Below the pieces are notes generated by a model. That model was not told the origin of the DNA. It saw only the letters and a program-made list of their open reading frames with translations, and did no database searches. Positions 1 to 8,092 of a DNA stretch of 13,973 nucleotides are shown piece after piece; within the stretch, counting starts at the first letter, position 1; each line of letters begins with the position of its first letter. This stretch comes from Mucidula mucida (taxonomy: Eukaryota; Basidiomycota; Agaricomycetes; Agaricales; Physalacriaceae). Location: NCBI GenBank assembly GCA_015501055.1, contig JADNYV010000862.1, positions 1 through 13,973 of the forward strand. The letters are read 5' to 3'. The position numbers were made by a program, and so were the translations under genes.

Positions 1-56
1 TTAATGTCGTAAGAGGCAGTGAGTGTGGCGTTTTGTATTGTCTTTCGCGGTGCCAC

Positions 57-233
57 TTATGATTTTGCCCATATCGGGTTGGTGGTGAGTAAGCAGAAGG
101 CAATCAGGGCGATCTGAAAGCAGTACATTGTTAGTAGGGCGATGGCAACCAAGATAGTCATGATCTTAGCAATTCTGAGAGATAGTACACCTCCCCGGAG
201 GAGACATATTATCAATTGCGCCACATCAGACAT
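57..233 (-). CDS. Possible 58-residue hydrophobic micro-ORF
   Basis: An ATG-started open frame of 58 codons ends in TAA. Residues from about 24 to 53 are almost entirely hydrophobic (Ile, Leu, Ala, Phe, Met), enough for one or two membrane spans. An in-frame TGA lies a short way upstream of the ATG. Nothing identifies a function. The ATG sits inside a GTATGT sequence that looks like an intron donor, with a CTCTCAG acceptor about 60 nt later. The hydrophobic part could therefore be a 3' exon of a gene rather than a free-standing small protein. No family is recognised and the call is weak. Confidence 0.22.
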   Translation of the reverse strand: MSDVAQLIICLLRGGVLSLRIAKIMTILVAIALLTMYCFQIALIAFCLLTTNPIWAKS

Positions 234-474
234 ACCATTCGCAAATCATTTCTGATGAGCGCGAGTTTCTGATCTCAGAGTTCTGCTTGACTTCCATCAC
301 ATCTGTCAGAGCCTTCACATGTCACACGTGGACATAATGATTACTTGCCACAGGCATTAGATTAGTTGAATAGGGTATACATAATCCGGCGATATCTAGA
401 TGATAGGATGAAACCTTCGAGTTGGAGTTTAGCAATCGTCCATGATCAAACCGTGAAGTCTCTATACCTGAAAA

Positions 475-1351
475 CTACCCTTCCGCAAAATACGAGGAAG
501 GGGGGAAGTACTTCCTGCTTCCAGAGCGACGTGCCGTCAGAAGGCAAAGGTCATTCGTCAACCAAGAAAAGAACACATCCGGATCCCAGTGCAAACGGCC
601 AATGTTTCCGTTACATGTGAGATAGTAAAGGGCATCCTGTCTGATGTGTCGATCCTGAATAGCGAAGCTGTCCATGGCGCTAGATTGATGAACAATCGAC
701 TTCGCTTCATTGTGTGACTCCAGACTTTCTGGAGATCGGAGTTCAAATGTCCTTCGAGTGTCAAACCAATTCTTTATTTCGGTTTGGGTCCTACTTGAAC
801 ATTAGTTCTGCGCCTGAAAGAGAAACAAAAAATTTACCACCCGATGAGGCGAGAAATAGCATCAATTCCGCGCGGCCAATCCTCAGGATATGGCGTCAGA
901 ATTGTGAAGATCACTTCGCAGACAATCATACAAGCAAATTCGCTTGTTACAACCTGATTATCGCCGACGTCTAGCGCGTAACGCAGGAATTTTATGCTCC
1001 AGTGCTTGTTGTTATAGTCCGAACCTGGTTGGACGCAGACAACATTCGGCCACAAGACTGTCGAAGCGGAGTATTCGTGCGATTCGAGGTGCCTAACCAG
1101 TCCGGTTCGTTCAAAATCTTGTCCGTTGCATGTCCTTCGAAGGCTGACTTATTTGCCCGAATGAAGAGGGGCCACACGTCATTATTTTTGACAGTGTCCC
1201 CATCATAGGTTGGCGGTAGTGCAGTGTCTGGCCGGACGATGTAGCCCGTCAGAGGTGCCGGCGAAGGTAGGGGTGATGGGAGTGGCGGTTGCTGCCCCTG
1301 CATGAAGTTTGGTAGAATGGAACGGAGGGACAAAGGAGGTCTTGAAGACAT
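475..1351 (-). CDS. Homeodomain-like transcription factor (divergent; one frame break)
   Basis: The gene starts at ATG 1351 with a Pro-rich N-terminus. A first frame (about 83 residues) runs to roughly 1105-1075, where the reading shifts as if one base were missing. The second frame stays open to a canonical 47-nt intron at 791-837 (GTAAAT donor, CTAAT branch, TAG acceptor). Splicing joins a PYPEDW segment to IGWTQTEIKNWFDTRR. This arrangement (PYP loop, about 23 residues, then NWF and basic residues) resembles helices 1 to 3 of a fungal homeodomain, so a nuclear DNA-binding role is likely. The Asn usual after WF (WFxN) is not present, as the sequence reads WFDTRR. Downstream are about 80 residues with no recognised domain, ending at TAG 475. 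The same frame stays open after that stop to TGA at 322-324, so the stop may be secondary. A mating-type HD1-like protein is possible but unproven. Confidence 0.5.
791..837 (-). other. Intron inside the homeodomain coding region
   Basis: This 47-nt intron has donor GTAAATTTTT, a long pyrimidine stretch, branch-like AACTAATG and acceptor AAGTAG. It splits a Trp codon (phase 2). Removing it gives an open frame across the homeodomain helix 3, whereas reading through it hits a stop at once. This is the main evidence for the gene model. Confidence 0.6.
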
Positions 1352-1932
1352 GGTGTTATTGCCATTTCTGCAGAGCGCTCGTCATTTATAAACCCCCAAG
1401 GTCACCTCACCCTTGTTCGCTGCATACAAGGCCTATCCATAGCGGGACGAAGGGAATACCAGCGCACTTGTACAGTTCTGGGATGAAGGTCGCAAAAGAT
1501 CGGCCATTGGCCAAGCGCGTACAAGCCGTTGAGAGGTGGAACTGATGATGTTGTTCTGATCAGCACTATTGTTCGTGCCAGTTATTGTGTTTCAACCGCG
1601 TACCTTCCTCCTCCCTAAGCAACTCAGGTTCAAGCACAGGACATTCAATCGTGCTACCGCCCCATCGAAAGGAACACCCCGAACAGCGAAAATAAATCAG
1701 TCAAACGACTTTCAAGCGCACCTACATATGTACAAGGTGTTTGTTGTTCTTCAACCTGTACGAAGATCAACCTTGTTTTCTGTGATGCCCTTGTAGGGGA
1801 TTCGTACCTTCCAGACTTTCGACCACCGTTCCTAATTGAGAACACCGTCCTCCCAGCTCTGTGGCATCAACAGAGGCAGTCCTTGTGTATGCCCTCACTC
1901 AGGCTGCGAAACCCCGCAAAAGAGGAGACTAC
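1352..1932. other. Gene-poor stretch upstream of the homeodomain gene
   Basis: This stretch should hold the promoter of the minus-strand gene starting at 1351. Between 1654 and 1845 the minus strand has a 63-codon open frame in the same frame as the coding stretch at 1933-2385, separated from it by two TGA codons. It may be a decayed 3' part of that gene. Nothing else is recognisable. Confidence 0.3.
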
Positions 1933-2385
1933 TCAATCGTATCTCAGCATTTTCCAAACATAAATGTGTGCACGACATGTGGGTCTCCACACTTGGCAAG
2001 GCCCGGAGTTGTTTACTCCAATCAGCACGAAGCGGGGGAGCCACAGGTGACAGATAGCTACCCATATTCCAGGCGTAGAGCTGCAATCAGATGCCGTACG
2101 ATAGCGAACATATACAAGGTGTGTTGCGGCCACACACTCCACGCTTTCAGTAGTGACAGTCTGCCTAGCCGTTTCGAGAGGACAGCGATAGACAAAGATC
2201 CCGTCACCAAAGGCAATGAAATGTGAAAGAGGTCTCCGTTGAGACAACAAAGTGATGTCGACAAGGTGGTAAGCCCATCGCTTATGTCCTGGCGACAGCT
2301 CGTCACAACAAGGAAGAAGCTCATCCGAGGTACCGACAGAGGAGAAGAGATCTCGTTCGCCACAGAATTGGAAAAGATGGCATTA
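1933..2385 (-). pseudogene. Unidentified protein-coding stretch, probably a gene fragment
   Basis: One minus-strand frame is open from about 2385 to TGA at 1933 (about 145 codons) without a clear ATG at its 5' end. Its translation has ordinary protein composition, with a Cys pair, a GHKRW segment and alternating hydrophobic and polar runs including FIAFGDGIFVYRCPL. It does not look like the Ser/Arg-rich translations typical of shadow frames. I do not recognise the family. Past the stop the same frame has a further open run near 1654-1845. The piece could be an internal exon or a decayed gene. A plus-strand open frame covers 1861-2226 but lacks an ATG start. Confidence 0.35.
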
Positions 2386-2429
2386 ACACGATTTGCCCAT
2401 GATGACTGTATACATCCATGAGGAAACAC

Positions 2430-3446
2430 AAAATGATAACATATAGAAAACAGGACTGTCGCTTCGACGAGAGACGACTTATTACATCCATAGATGCGTT
2501 AAACAGTCACCTCCTCTCGCAGTACTGGGTAGTGCGGACCAGTTTCTCAGTTCGAAACATTGGAGGAACAACCTAGATGTCCTAGAAGATCCATGAACGC
2601 GTCCTGAAGTAACAGATGGGAGCCTACTAGGAAAATAAGTAGATGGGCTGTCAGCAAAAGAAAATTTTCCTCAGAAGTTACAAACCTACACAAACACTTG
2701 AGCTGGGAGTCCGGAATGCTGAAATAGTCGATGGTCGAATATGACGGAAGGACATCTGAACATGGAGATTTCCGTGAGCGAGCGCCTCTTAGGCTAGAGG
2801 CCGCAGTTGCTCGGAGGTCGCCGAGAAAGGTGTACCTCGTCTGTGAGATAACCTACTGCCAATGGTTTCATATGGACAGGTGAACGTACATATGACGCAC
2901 CAATCATGCTACCCGATGGGCGATGTAAGCTTGGTGTTTTGGAACGCCGCTGAGCGTGCGGGTTAGATGTTACTAGACGCAGCAGGTTGACCATGTTTTG
3001 ACGCACCGACATTAGCGGAAAGAGTGAGTGGGTCGCGCTAGAGGACTGAGACGCCATCAAGCAGTAGCTCTCGAGAGTGAATGGACATTGACCATGGTGG
3101 TCAGAAGGCGAATTGGTCTTTAGGCGATCGACTTCCGGCACGGCAATTCGACGAGGGTGTCGGACACCGGAACATTCGCAAGCATTGTCACTGCAGGACG
3201 TCCTCAAGCCCGCGTAGCATGTAAAATTTGACTGGCTTTTTGTACATTGTCTTGTTGTATGCATGCAAGTAGGAGTAGTGTTCCTTTCCATAGTCGAGCA
3301 CTTTGTACGAGACGAGTGCCGAGCGTTTTTCTCGCGATCATCTATTTGCTCAAACAGAACCTTGATCTACCAATATCTCTGGCTCGTCTGTCGAATTATG
3401 AGTACACTCTCAGGGGTCCTAGATAATCTTCACTTTGTCGTGTGCA
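2430..3446. other. About 1 kb without a convincing gene
   Basis: No frame here has convincing protein-like composition. The longest open frame is on the minus strand (2794-3291, 165 codons from a true ATG). It is rich in Cys, Ser, Thr, Arg and His with no recognisable motif or intron, and I treat it as probably chance. The right end leads into the promoter of the HMG-box gene. Confidence 0.4.
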
Positions 3447-3530
3447 AGGCCAACATTCAACGAGGGCGCTTTGATCATCCACTCACTTTGTTCTGGTGTC
3501 TTTGCTCTTGGGCTACTAATATAAATATAC
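3447..3530 (+). promoter_or_regulatory. Core promoter region of the HMG-box gene, with TATA box
   Basis: A TATA-like ATAAATATA lies at 3521-3529, 45 nt before the ATG at 3574. Just upstream, 3448-3498 contains GGCCAACATTCAAC and TTGATCATCCACTCACT, which recur nearly unchanged at 7971-8010, also followed by ATAAATATA. This conserved arrangement suggests a duplicated promoter. Which factor binds it cannot be told from the sequence. Confidence 0.5.
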
Positions 3531-3573
3531 CGTGCGCTTTCTCTCTCCGCTCTCAGAACATCCCCGCCACATC

Positions 3574-4417
3574 ATGCCTCCCTCAGCCTCGTCCTCTACT
3601 CGTAGCCGTCGCACCAGAACTCGCTCCTCAGCCCCTAGTAGTACTACTATCCCCCGCCCGCCCAACTCCTTCATCCTCTTCCACCAGGAATACGCCCGTA
3701 TCTACGCTGGCACAAAGAACCTCCAGAGCAATGTGTCGAAAAGCGCTGGAGAGGCGTGGCGCGCCTTGTCTGACGAGGATAAGCAGTACTAAAAGGCTTT
3801 AGCCGCTGTGGAAAAGGAGAAGCATGCGGAGAAGTACCCGCCTACAGATTTAGGCTGCAGAAAAAGGAGGTCAAGCCTGAAGATACGACGAGAACCATTG
3901 AGACGACGGTCGACTCGCAGCCCTACGATCTTTACCCATTCGGCTTCTTATGAAACGACGCCACTACCCCAGCCCGTCCATCTGCACAGCAAATGGATGC
4001 CCCAGAACGTATTGGCCGTCTGCGGTGCCTCTCGCTCAGTACACTCACGAGCTTTCTGTACGTTTCATGACTTAGGATTGACAACGACTAGTTTATTCTA
4101 ACCTGACTTATAGCAGACGTTCAACAATCTTGGTTATGTCCAGTTCTTTGGCATCCTTCTGCCCCACATTCAACCTTTCGAATGCTGATCTGGAACTGTG
4201 GGTAGTGCCGATGGGCAAAGCAAACGGACGGAGAGATGTTCCTATAACAGAAGGACTCCTTGGCTTACGCCCCATTCATACTGTAAGTATATTACTTCCT
4301 ACTTTCCTCCATGTCGCACTTGTTTATGAGTTCTATGCCTATGATCATCATATTGCACGTGAACAATTCTCGTTCGACTTATAGCTGACTGAACTGATTA
4401 TCGGGGACAACCCTTGA
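3574..4417 (+). pseudogene. HMG-box transcription factor (MATA_HMG-like), interrupted
   Basis: ATG 3574 begins a Ser/Arg/Thr-rich leader, then an HMG box from about residue 26 (IPRPPNSFILFHQEYAR) through SKSAGEAWRALSDEDKQY. This is the RPPNxFILF type found in fungal mating-type and Ste11-like regulators, which bend and bind DNA in the nucleus. The box is cut by TAA at 3790-3792. The same frame continues with the normal third helix (KALAAVEKEKHAEKYP). At about 3838-3843 one base is missing, and the YRFR end of the box is in the next frame. A second stop, TGA at 3951-3953, interrupts that frame, which then stays open. Two introns fit: 4058-4113 (CTGAC branch, TTATAG) and 4283-4384. Exon 2 encodes about 55 residues without known motifs, and a TGA at 4415 would end the protein. 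Two stops plus a shift suggest a pseudogene. The HMG family call is secure. Confidence 0.72.
4058..4113 (+). other. Intron of the HMG-box gene
   Basis: This 56-nt interval has a GTACGT donor, a CTGAC branch site and a TTATAG acceptor. It joins the post-HMG frame in phase 2 to a frame open from 4114 to 4282. A TAGCAG alternative acceptor 3 nt later keeps the same frame. Confidence 0.55.
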
Positions 4418-4642
4418 GAACTTGACTGCTCTCTATCGTAAGTGTACACTGCGCGTTCAAGAAAAGGCAGCCGTAAGGATGTAGCGCGAAAACAATGCTC
4501 ATTAGAACCCAGAAAGTAGTAGCTATGATAGGAAGCGCAATATTGGAGTGGTACTAGTCAAGTCATACAGGAAAATAAGAATTCAGAGTCGACGATAGCG
4601 TGCGCAAGAAATAGTTACTGATATGCAGTCGGCAAGATCGTG
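4418..4642. other. Short intergenic stretch between convergent genes
   Basis: This stretch lies between the 3' end of the plus-strand HMG gene and the 3' end of the minus-strand gene ending at 4643. A GTAAGT-like donor at 4438 could indicate another HMG-gene exon boundary. No other feature is seen. Confidence 0.3.
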
Positions 4643-6420
4643 CTAGAGTTTACCGAAGACCTTACGTCGAAGCCTTTCAAAGAGCGAGCCACTGCGCGCG
4701 CTTCGGGGCGGACTGGGAGAATGAAGAACGTCGGCCTCGGCACTGGCGGTAGCCAAAGAGCGACACCCAAAGAACATACCGAGCTTCTTTAAGAATCTAA
4801 GGACTACACTTACCCGACTACATTTACCGACTTTTTGGAACCTGTAGCTGAAAATAGGATTGTATGGGATATAGCACGAAGGATACACATACCAGTTGGC
4901 GCATCATTTGAAATCAATTCGGGTTTCAACAATGCCAACATAGACTCCCTCTCTCGTTGAAATACCGCGGCCAAAGCTTCCATATGTTTAGGACGGGCAT
5001 TTGGAACAGAGCATTTGAAGATGCTTCACGATCGCGTCGTCTGCAGCCTCTTCATTCTGCTTCTTTGCATGAGTCTCCGTGAACATTTGGTCCAACTTGA
5101 TATTGATCTCCCTCTCCCATGTAATATACTCTTCGGGTCGAGCATCTGGGTAAGAGGGGCGTTGGAGACCTTGTGTGGTTCCAGGTCTAGAGCTGCCTTG
5201 AGACGCTCTCGGGGATCGATGACAGAGGCAGGTACACCGGTGTTGGAGGCAGCCTGGGTAGGTGACACCAACGAATCCAAGACAACTAACTGATCCTGCA
5301 GGTTCCTCATACTCCGACGACCAATCGCTCGCTGCCGCCCGCCCATTGCCGTGAAATCTCGTATGTGGCGACGCTGGGGCACTATCTCCTGTGGGACCAG
5401 GCTGGTCGAGGGATTCGGGATCCGGTGCAAAGTGCGGTGTAGGAAAGAGCTCATCATCGAGCTCCTAGTTTCTTGCATCTTCTGGTGTACCCGTCGTTTA
5501 GCTTCGGTTAACACCCTAAAAAACATGCTCAACAAAAGAAATTCAGTCACGAAGCTGAAGAGAACATACTTCGTATACGCATCGTGCTCTTCCTGATACT
5601 CCCATGGGTTGATGCCTTGGGCAGATATTTTCTCGAGATTGAAGGAAAACTTAACGACGGGTGTCTCGTCAAGCCACTCATCAAACGACAGTGGTACCTG
5701 CAGAGAAGATGCCGAAGCAAGGGAAGTAGAGCTCCTATTCGCATTGTACGAAGACCGTGATGACCTTGTGTCATGTTCCGCTTCGTGGACCTCCTGATAT
5801 GCGGCGTCGATTTCTTGACGCCACTCAGCATTATGCTCGTGAAGGTCAAGAAGGTGTACAGCCTCGTCCTGAGGAACGAGCTGATATTCACCATGGTCGC
5901 GCGTATCCTGCGACTCGTACTGGATACGGACAGTCGTCCGCGCAAGGGTAGGATGAAAACAATTTGGCCATGGCAGCGAGGGAGTGCAATGCACCGCTTC
6001 GCGTTTGAGAGGATGAGGAGATGAATTGGGAAGAATAGGACAGGACATTTCAGGTAGCATGCCGTCCTCCGGGCCCGCGACCAGTCCACGAGTTGAGACC
6101 AGCATGATGTCCAGCGCGCATGGATAGTCCACGGCCGGGATGCCACCTTGGCACTTCACTGATAGTGAGCAAAGAGATTGAACAACTATAGGAACGACTG
6201 ACTTGGGGTATGCATGCAAGATAATGCTTGTTTTTCATGTCCTCGCATGCTTCAAGTTTTGTGGCTATTGGATCCTCGAAGGTAGCGATGCTGGTAACAG
6301 GATCAAGTTCAAACACGAAATACTATGTAAAGGCAGAGACATGCCCGGTGTTAATCGAAGTCAGATGCAAAGGAGGAGGAGCTGTGGATGGGTCACAGCT
6401 GGGCAGTATGTGGTTGTGGT
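4643..6420 (-). CDS. Large multi-exon protein of unknown function (several frame breaks)
   Basis: A long minus-strand gene, read from about 6420 to TAG at 4643. Protein-like segments in order: HILPSC..INTGHVSAF and FELDPVTSIATFEDP, separated by a TAG at 6323-6325; a long block to about 5570 (TPSLPWPNCFHP, then a charged helical part around HEHNAEWRQEIDAAYQ, then Ser-rich, then PLSFDEWLDETPVVKFSF); after a 54-nt intron at 5516-5569, an acidic Pro-rich region; a helix-rich part (EEYITWEREINIKLDQMF); KHMEALAAVFQRERESMLALL; and a basic tail (FERLRRKVFGKL). Further introns fit at 4842-4892 (51 nt) and 4743-4813 (71 nt). The frame shifts as if one base were missing near 5465 and 5205. Other breaks lie near 5300, 5040 and 6200. 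No catalytic motif, signal peptide or membrane span is visible. The start is not fixed. It looks like a lineage-restricted fungal protein of roughly 500 residues. Confidence 0.55.
5516..5569 (-). other. In-frame intron of the unknown gene
   Basis: This 54-nt intron has a GTATGT donor, a TGACTGA branch-like site and a TTTTTTAG acceptor. Its length is a multiple of three and it has no stop, so uncorrected translation would add a false 18-residue hydrophobic run that could be mistaken for a membrane segment. Confidence 0.7.
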
Positions 6421-6646
6421 CAAAACGTGAGAAGCGAGATACACAATTGTTCGGCAATCCTATTCGGGCTCTTCATTTTGTTTGGGCCATCATGTCATCA
6501 CTGCCACCTTCATGCTTTTGAGGACCGCAATGAATCGTGAGCAAATGAAATACCATGATTGTTCAGTGAAACAACAAGTAAAGCGCGTAACCACCCTCAA
6601 ATCTTGCCCCTCCTCTTTGCGCAGTCGATGACGACTGCCCCGTATT
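6421..6646. other. Intergenic stretch, no feature seen
   Basis: This lies between the 5' end of the unknown gene and the 3' end of the truncated deaminase duplicate. It should contain the start and promoter of the unknown gene. An ATG near 6480 opens only a short minus-strand frame. Confidence 0.25.
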
Positions 6647-7530
6647 CTAAACCAACATCGACATTGAGTAAGGCCAATTTGGCTCTGGCGTCACAGACGG
6701 ATTATACGATACAGGCGAGTACGAGGAGTATCCTTGTTGCGTCTGAGGCTGCTGTCCGTACGGAGAAGGTCCAAGAATTATTCGGGTCCTGGCGCCACAC
6801 ATCAGTTACTGACAAAATCCCAGAGAAGAAAAGAGGCTACACAGATAAATTTTATCCGTAAATCCGCCATTATGACGCATCGTAGGAGTATACATTGTCC
6901 CTGTTGCGTTGTGCGCGACAAAAGATGACTCCCGGCCCGCCACCAGAAGTTGAGGAGGCGGCGGAGCCGGACGCAGAGTTGCTGCCTGGAAAGCGACATT
7001 GACGACCTCCGACAGATAGTTCACGACGAGACGCTGCATGCAAGTTGGGATTGGGTACTACTTACTCGCTGCACCATCATGAGGCGCTGCTTGACGCGTT
7101 AGTCATTTCAACTTAGGAATGAAAGCTAAACAACGACCTATAATAGATGCGCGCCCTTGATACGTCTTGAACGTCACAGTCAACGACGATTTTTTTTAAA
7201 CACAGGATGCAATCTTCTCATCTCTTGAGAAGGTATGTATCGCAATCCACGAGAAATAGCAATCCTCTCGGCTTCGAGTTCGGCTTCCTAACCACAAAAT
7301 AAGCGCGTCTGGACGGTATAGCGGTCGATTTATGCCTGGACGCTTTGGATTGACTGGGCCAACGTGTAACCCATAGAAATTGCGATGAATGGAGTGTGTT
7401 TTCTGAGCTTTTTGCGGACCATCCGCCGCGAGGCGCTGTTGTCGGAGGATTGTAGGGCGTCATGGATCTCGCTCATATCGGCGCCGAATGACCCTCCGAA
7501 ACTGCATCCATGGATGGCGAGCTATGTCGA
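6647..7530 (-). pseudogene. Truncated, degraded partial copy of the OTT_1508-like deaminase gene
   Basis: The segment 7010-7290 is clearly related in DNA to 8729-9012 inside the deaminase gene, on the same strand. Shared protein pieces are SFG..EIH, KPNSKPRGLLFLVD against RPDSKPSELFFLVD, and MQRLVVNYLS. The intron between the last two is also kept (7087-7137). A short deletion and a run of eight to nine A residues near 7190-7200 (minus-strand sense) destroy the frame. There is also a TAA inside the first exon piece and a TAG in the exon after the intron. Upstream of about 7530 there is no counterpart of the first 300 or so residues of the full gene. Downstream of MQRLVVNYLS the sequence diverges: it lacks the HPE and CYCC deaminase motifs and instead encodes a Pro-rich then Gln/Tyr/Pro/Ser-rich tail (PSPYGQQPQTQQGYSSY) ending at TAG 6647. 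It is probably not functional as a deaminase. Confidence 0.6.
7010..7290 (-). repeat. Duplicated segment, copy B (degraded)
   Basis: This is the direct-repeat partner of 8729-9012. Long stretches match with scattered substitutions and small gaps, for example the GACGCTGCAT.CAAGTTGG region, CATCATGAGGCGCTGCT.GACGCGTTAG and GGTATGTATCGCA.TCCAC (plus-strand sense). Coding and intron sequence are both kept, so this is a genomic duplication rather than a retrocopy. Confidence 0.75.
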
Positions 7531-7970
7531 GAGCCTACAGAGACATAAGCGAGTTGCCCATAACTGAGCAATGAAGTCGAACGCACCAATTAGCCAATCT
7601 TCTCATTCGTCGTTTCTAAAACACAACATTGCTGGGCTTCAGCCTGTACAGTATTTTCGAGGCTGGCAAGTCCATTTTTCTGCCGTCCGGTGGGCTCCAG
7701 GCATCAAGAAGACCAGCGCTGCCGTAGGCCATGACTTAGCGATCCACAGGATGGAGTTTGGACACTGTCAAACATGGTAAGTAGTCTGAGAGTAAAAGGC
7801 TAAGGTCCTGCGAACGGTCCGGCCGATCCGGCTCCCAATACTAACACTGGTAAATTCAGTCTAATTAGATTAACAGAACGACTTAGACTCGACGGACACC
7901 GCCATTAAAAGCCTTCTCCGGTCGCATCCGCCCTTCTCGCTGTCCAGGTGCGCCCTCCCGGTCACTCAGA
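7531..7970. other. Spacer between the deaminase copies
   Basis: No frame on either strand reads like protein. A 69-codon plus-strand ORF from ATG 7571 has no motif or neighbouring exon. The stretch contains no counterpart of the 5' half of the deaminase gene, which shows that the partial copy is 5'-truncated. Confidence 0.4.
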
Positions 7971-8051
7971 GGCCAACATTCAACATTGATCATCCACTCA
8001 CTCTGTTCTGATGGCATTGGTCTATAAGAGGGGAGCATTACAATAAATATA
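7971..8051 (+). promoter_or_regulatory. Second copy of the HMG-gene promoter block, without its gene
   Basis: GGCCAACATTCAAC (7971-7984), TTGATCATCCACTCACT (7986-8002) and ATAAATATA (8043-8051) repeat the order found at 3448-3529 before the HMG-box gene. Here the block points into the 3' end of the deaminase gene, 42 nt away, and no HMG coding sequence follows. It may be a relic of a duplicated HMG gene, or it may still drive a transcript antisense to the deaminase. Confidence 0.5.
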
Positions 8052-8092
8052 TCTACTAGTCTGACACACGTCAACCACGAATCACATCGCGT

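Noticed and set aside
1861..2226. 121-codon plus-strand frame with a CxxC segment
   Set aside because: It has no ATG at the 5' end and is antisense to a more protein-like minus-strand frame. A single CxxC is not enough for a zinc ribbon.
2794..3291. 165-codon minus-strand ORF with a true ATG, divergent from the HMG gene
   Set aside because: Its composition (Cys, Ser, Thr, Arg, His rich), lack of motif, and lack of introns or neighbouring coding frames make chance more likely than a gene. A homologue would change this.
5516..5569. Apparent membrane helix in the unknown protein
   Set aside because: The hydrophobic run is the translation of an in-frame intron with GTATGT donor and TTTTTTAG acceptor.
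7571..7780. 69-codon plus-strand ORF with ATG
   Set aside because: It has no motif, no neighbouring exon, and lies in the spacer between the two deaminase copies.
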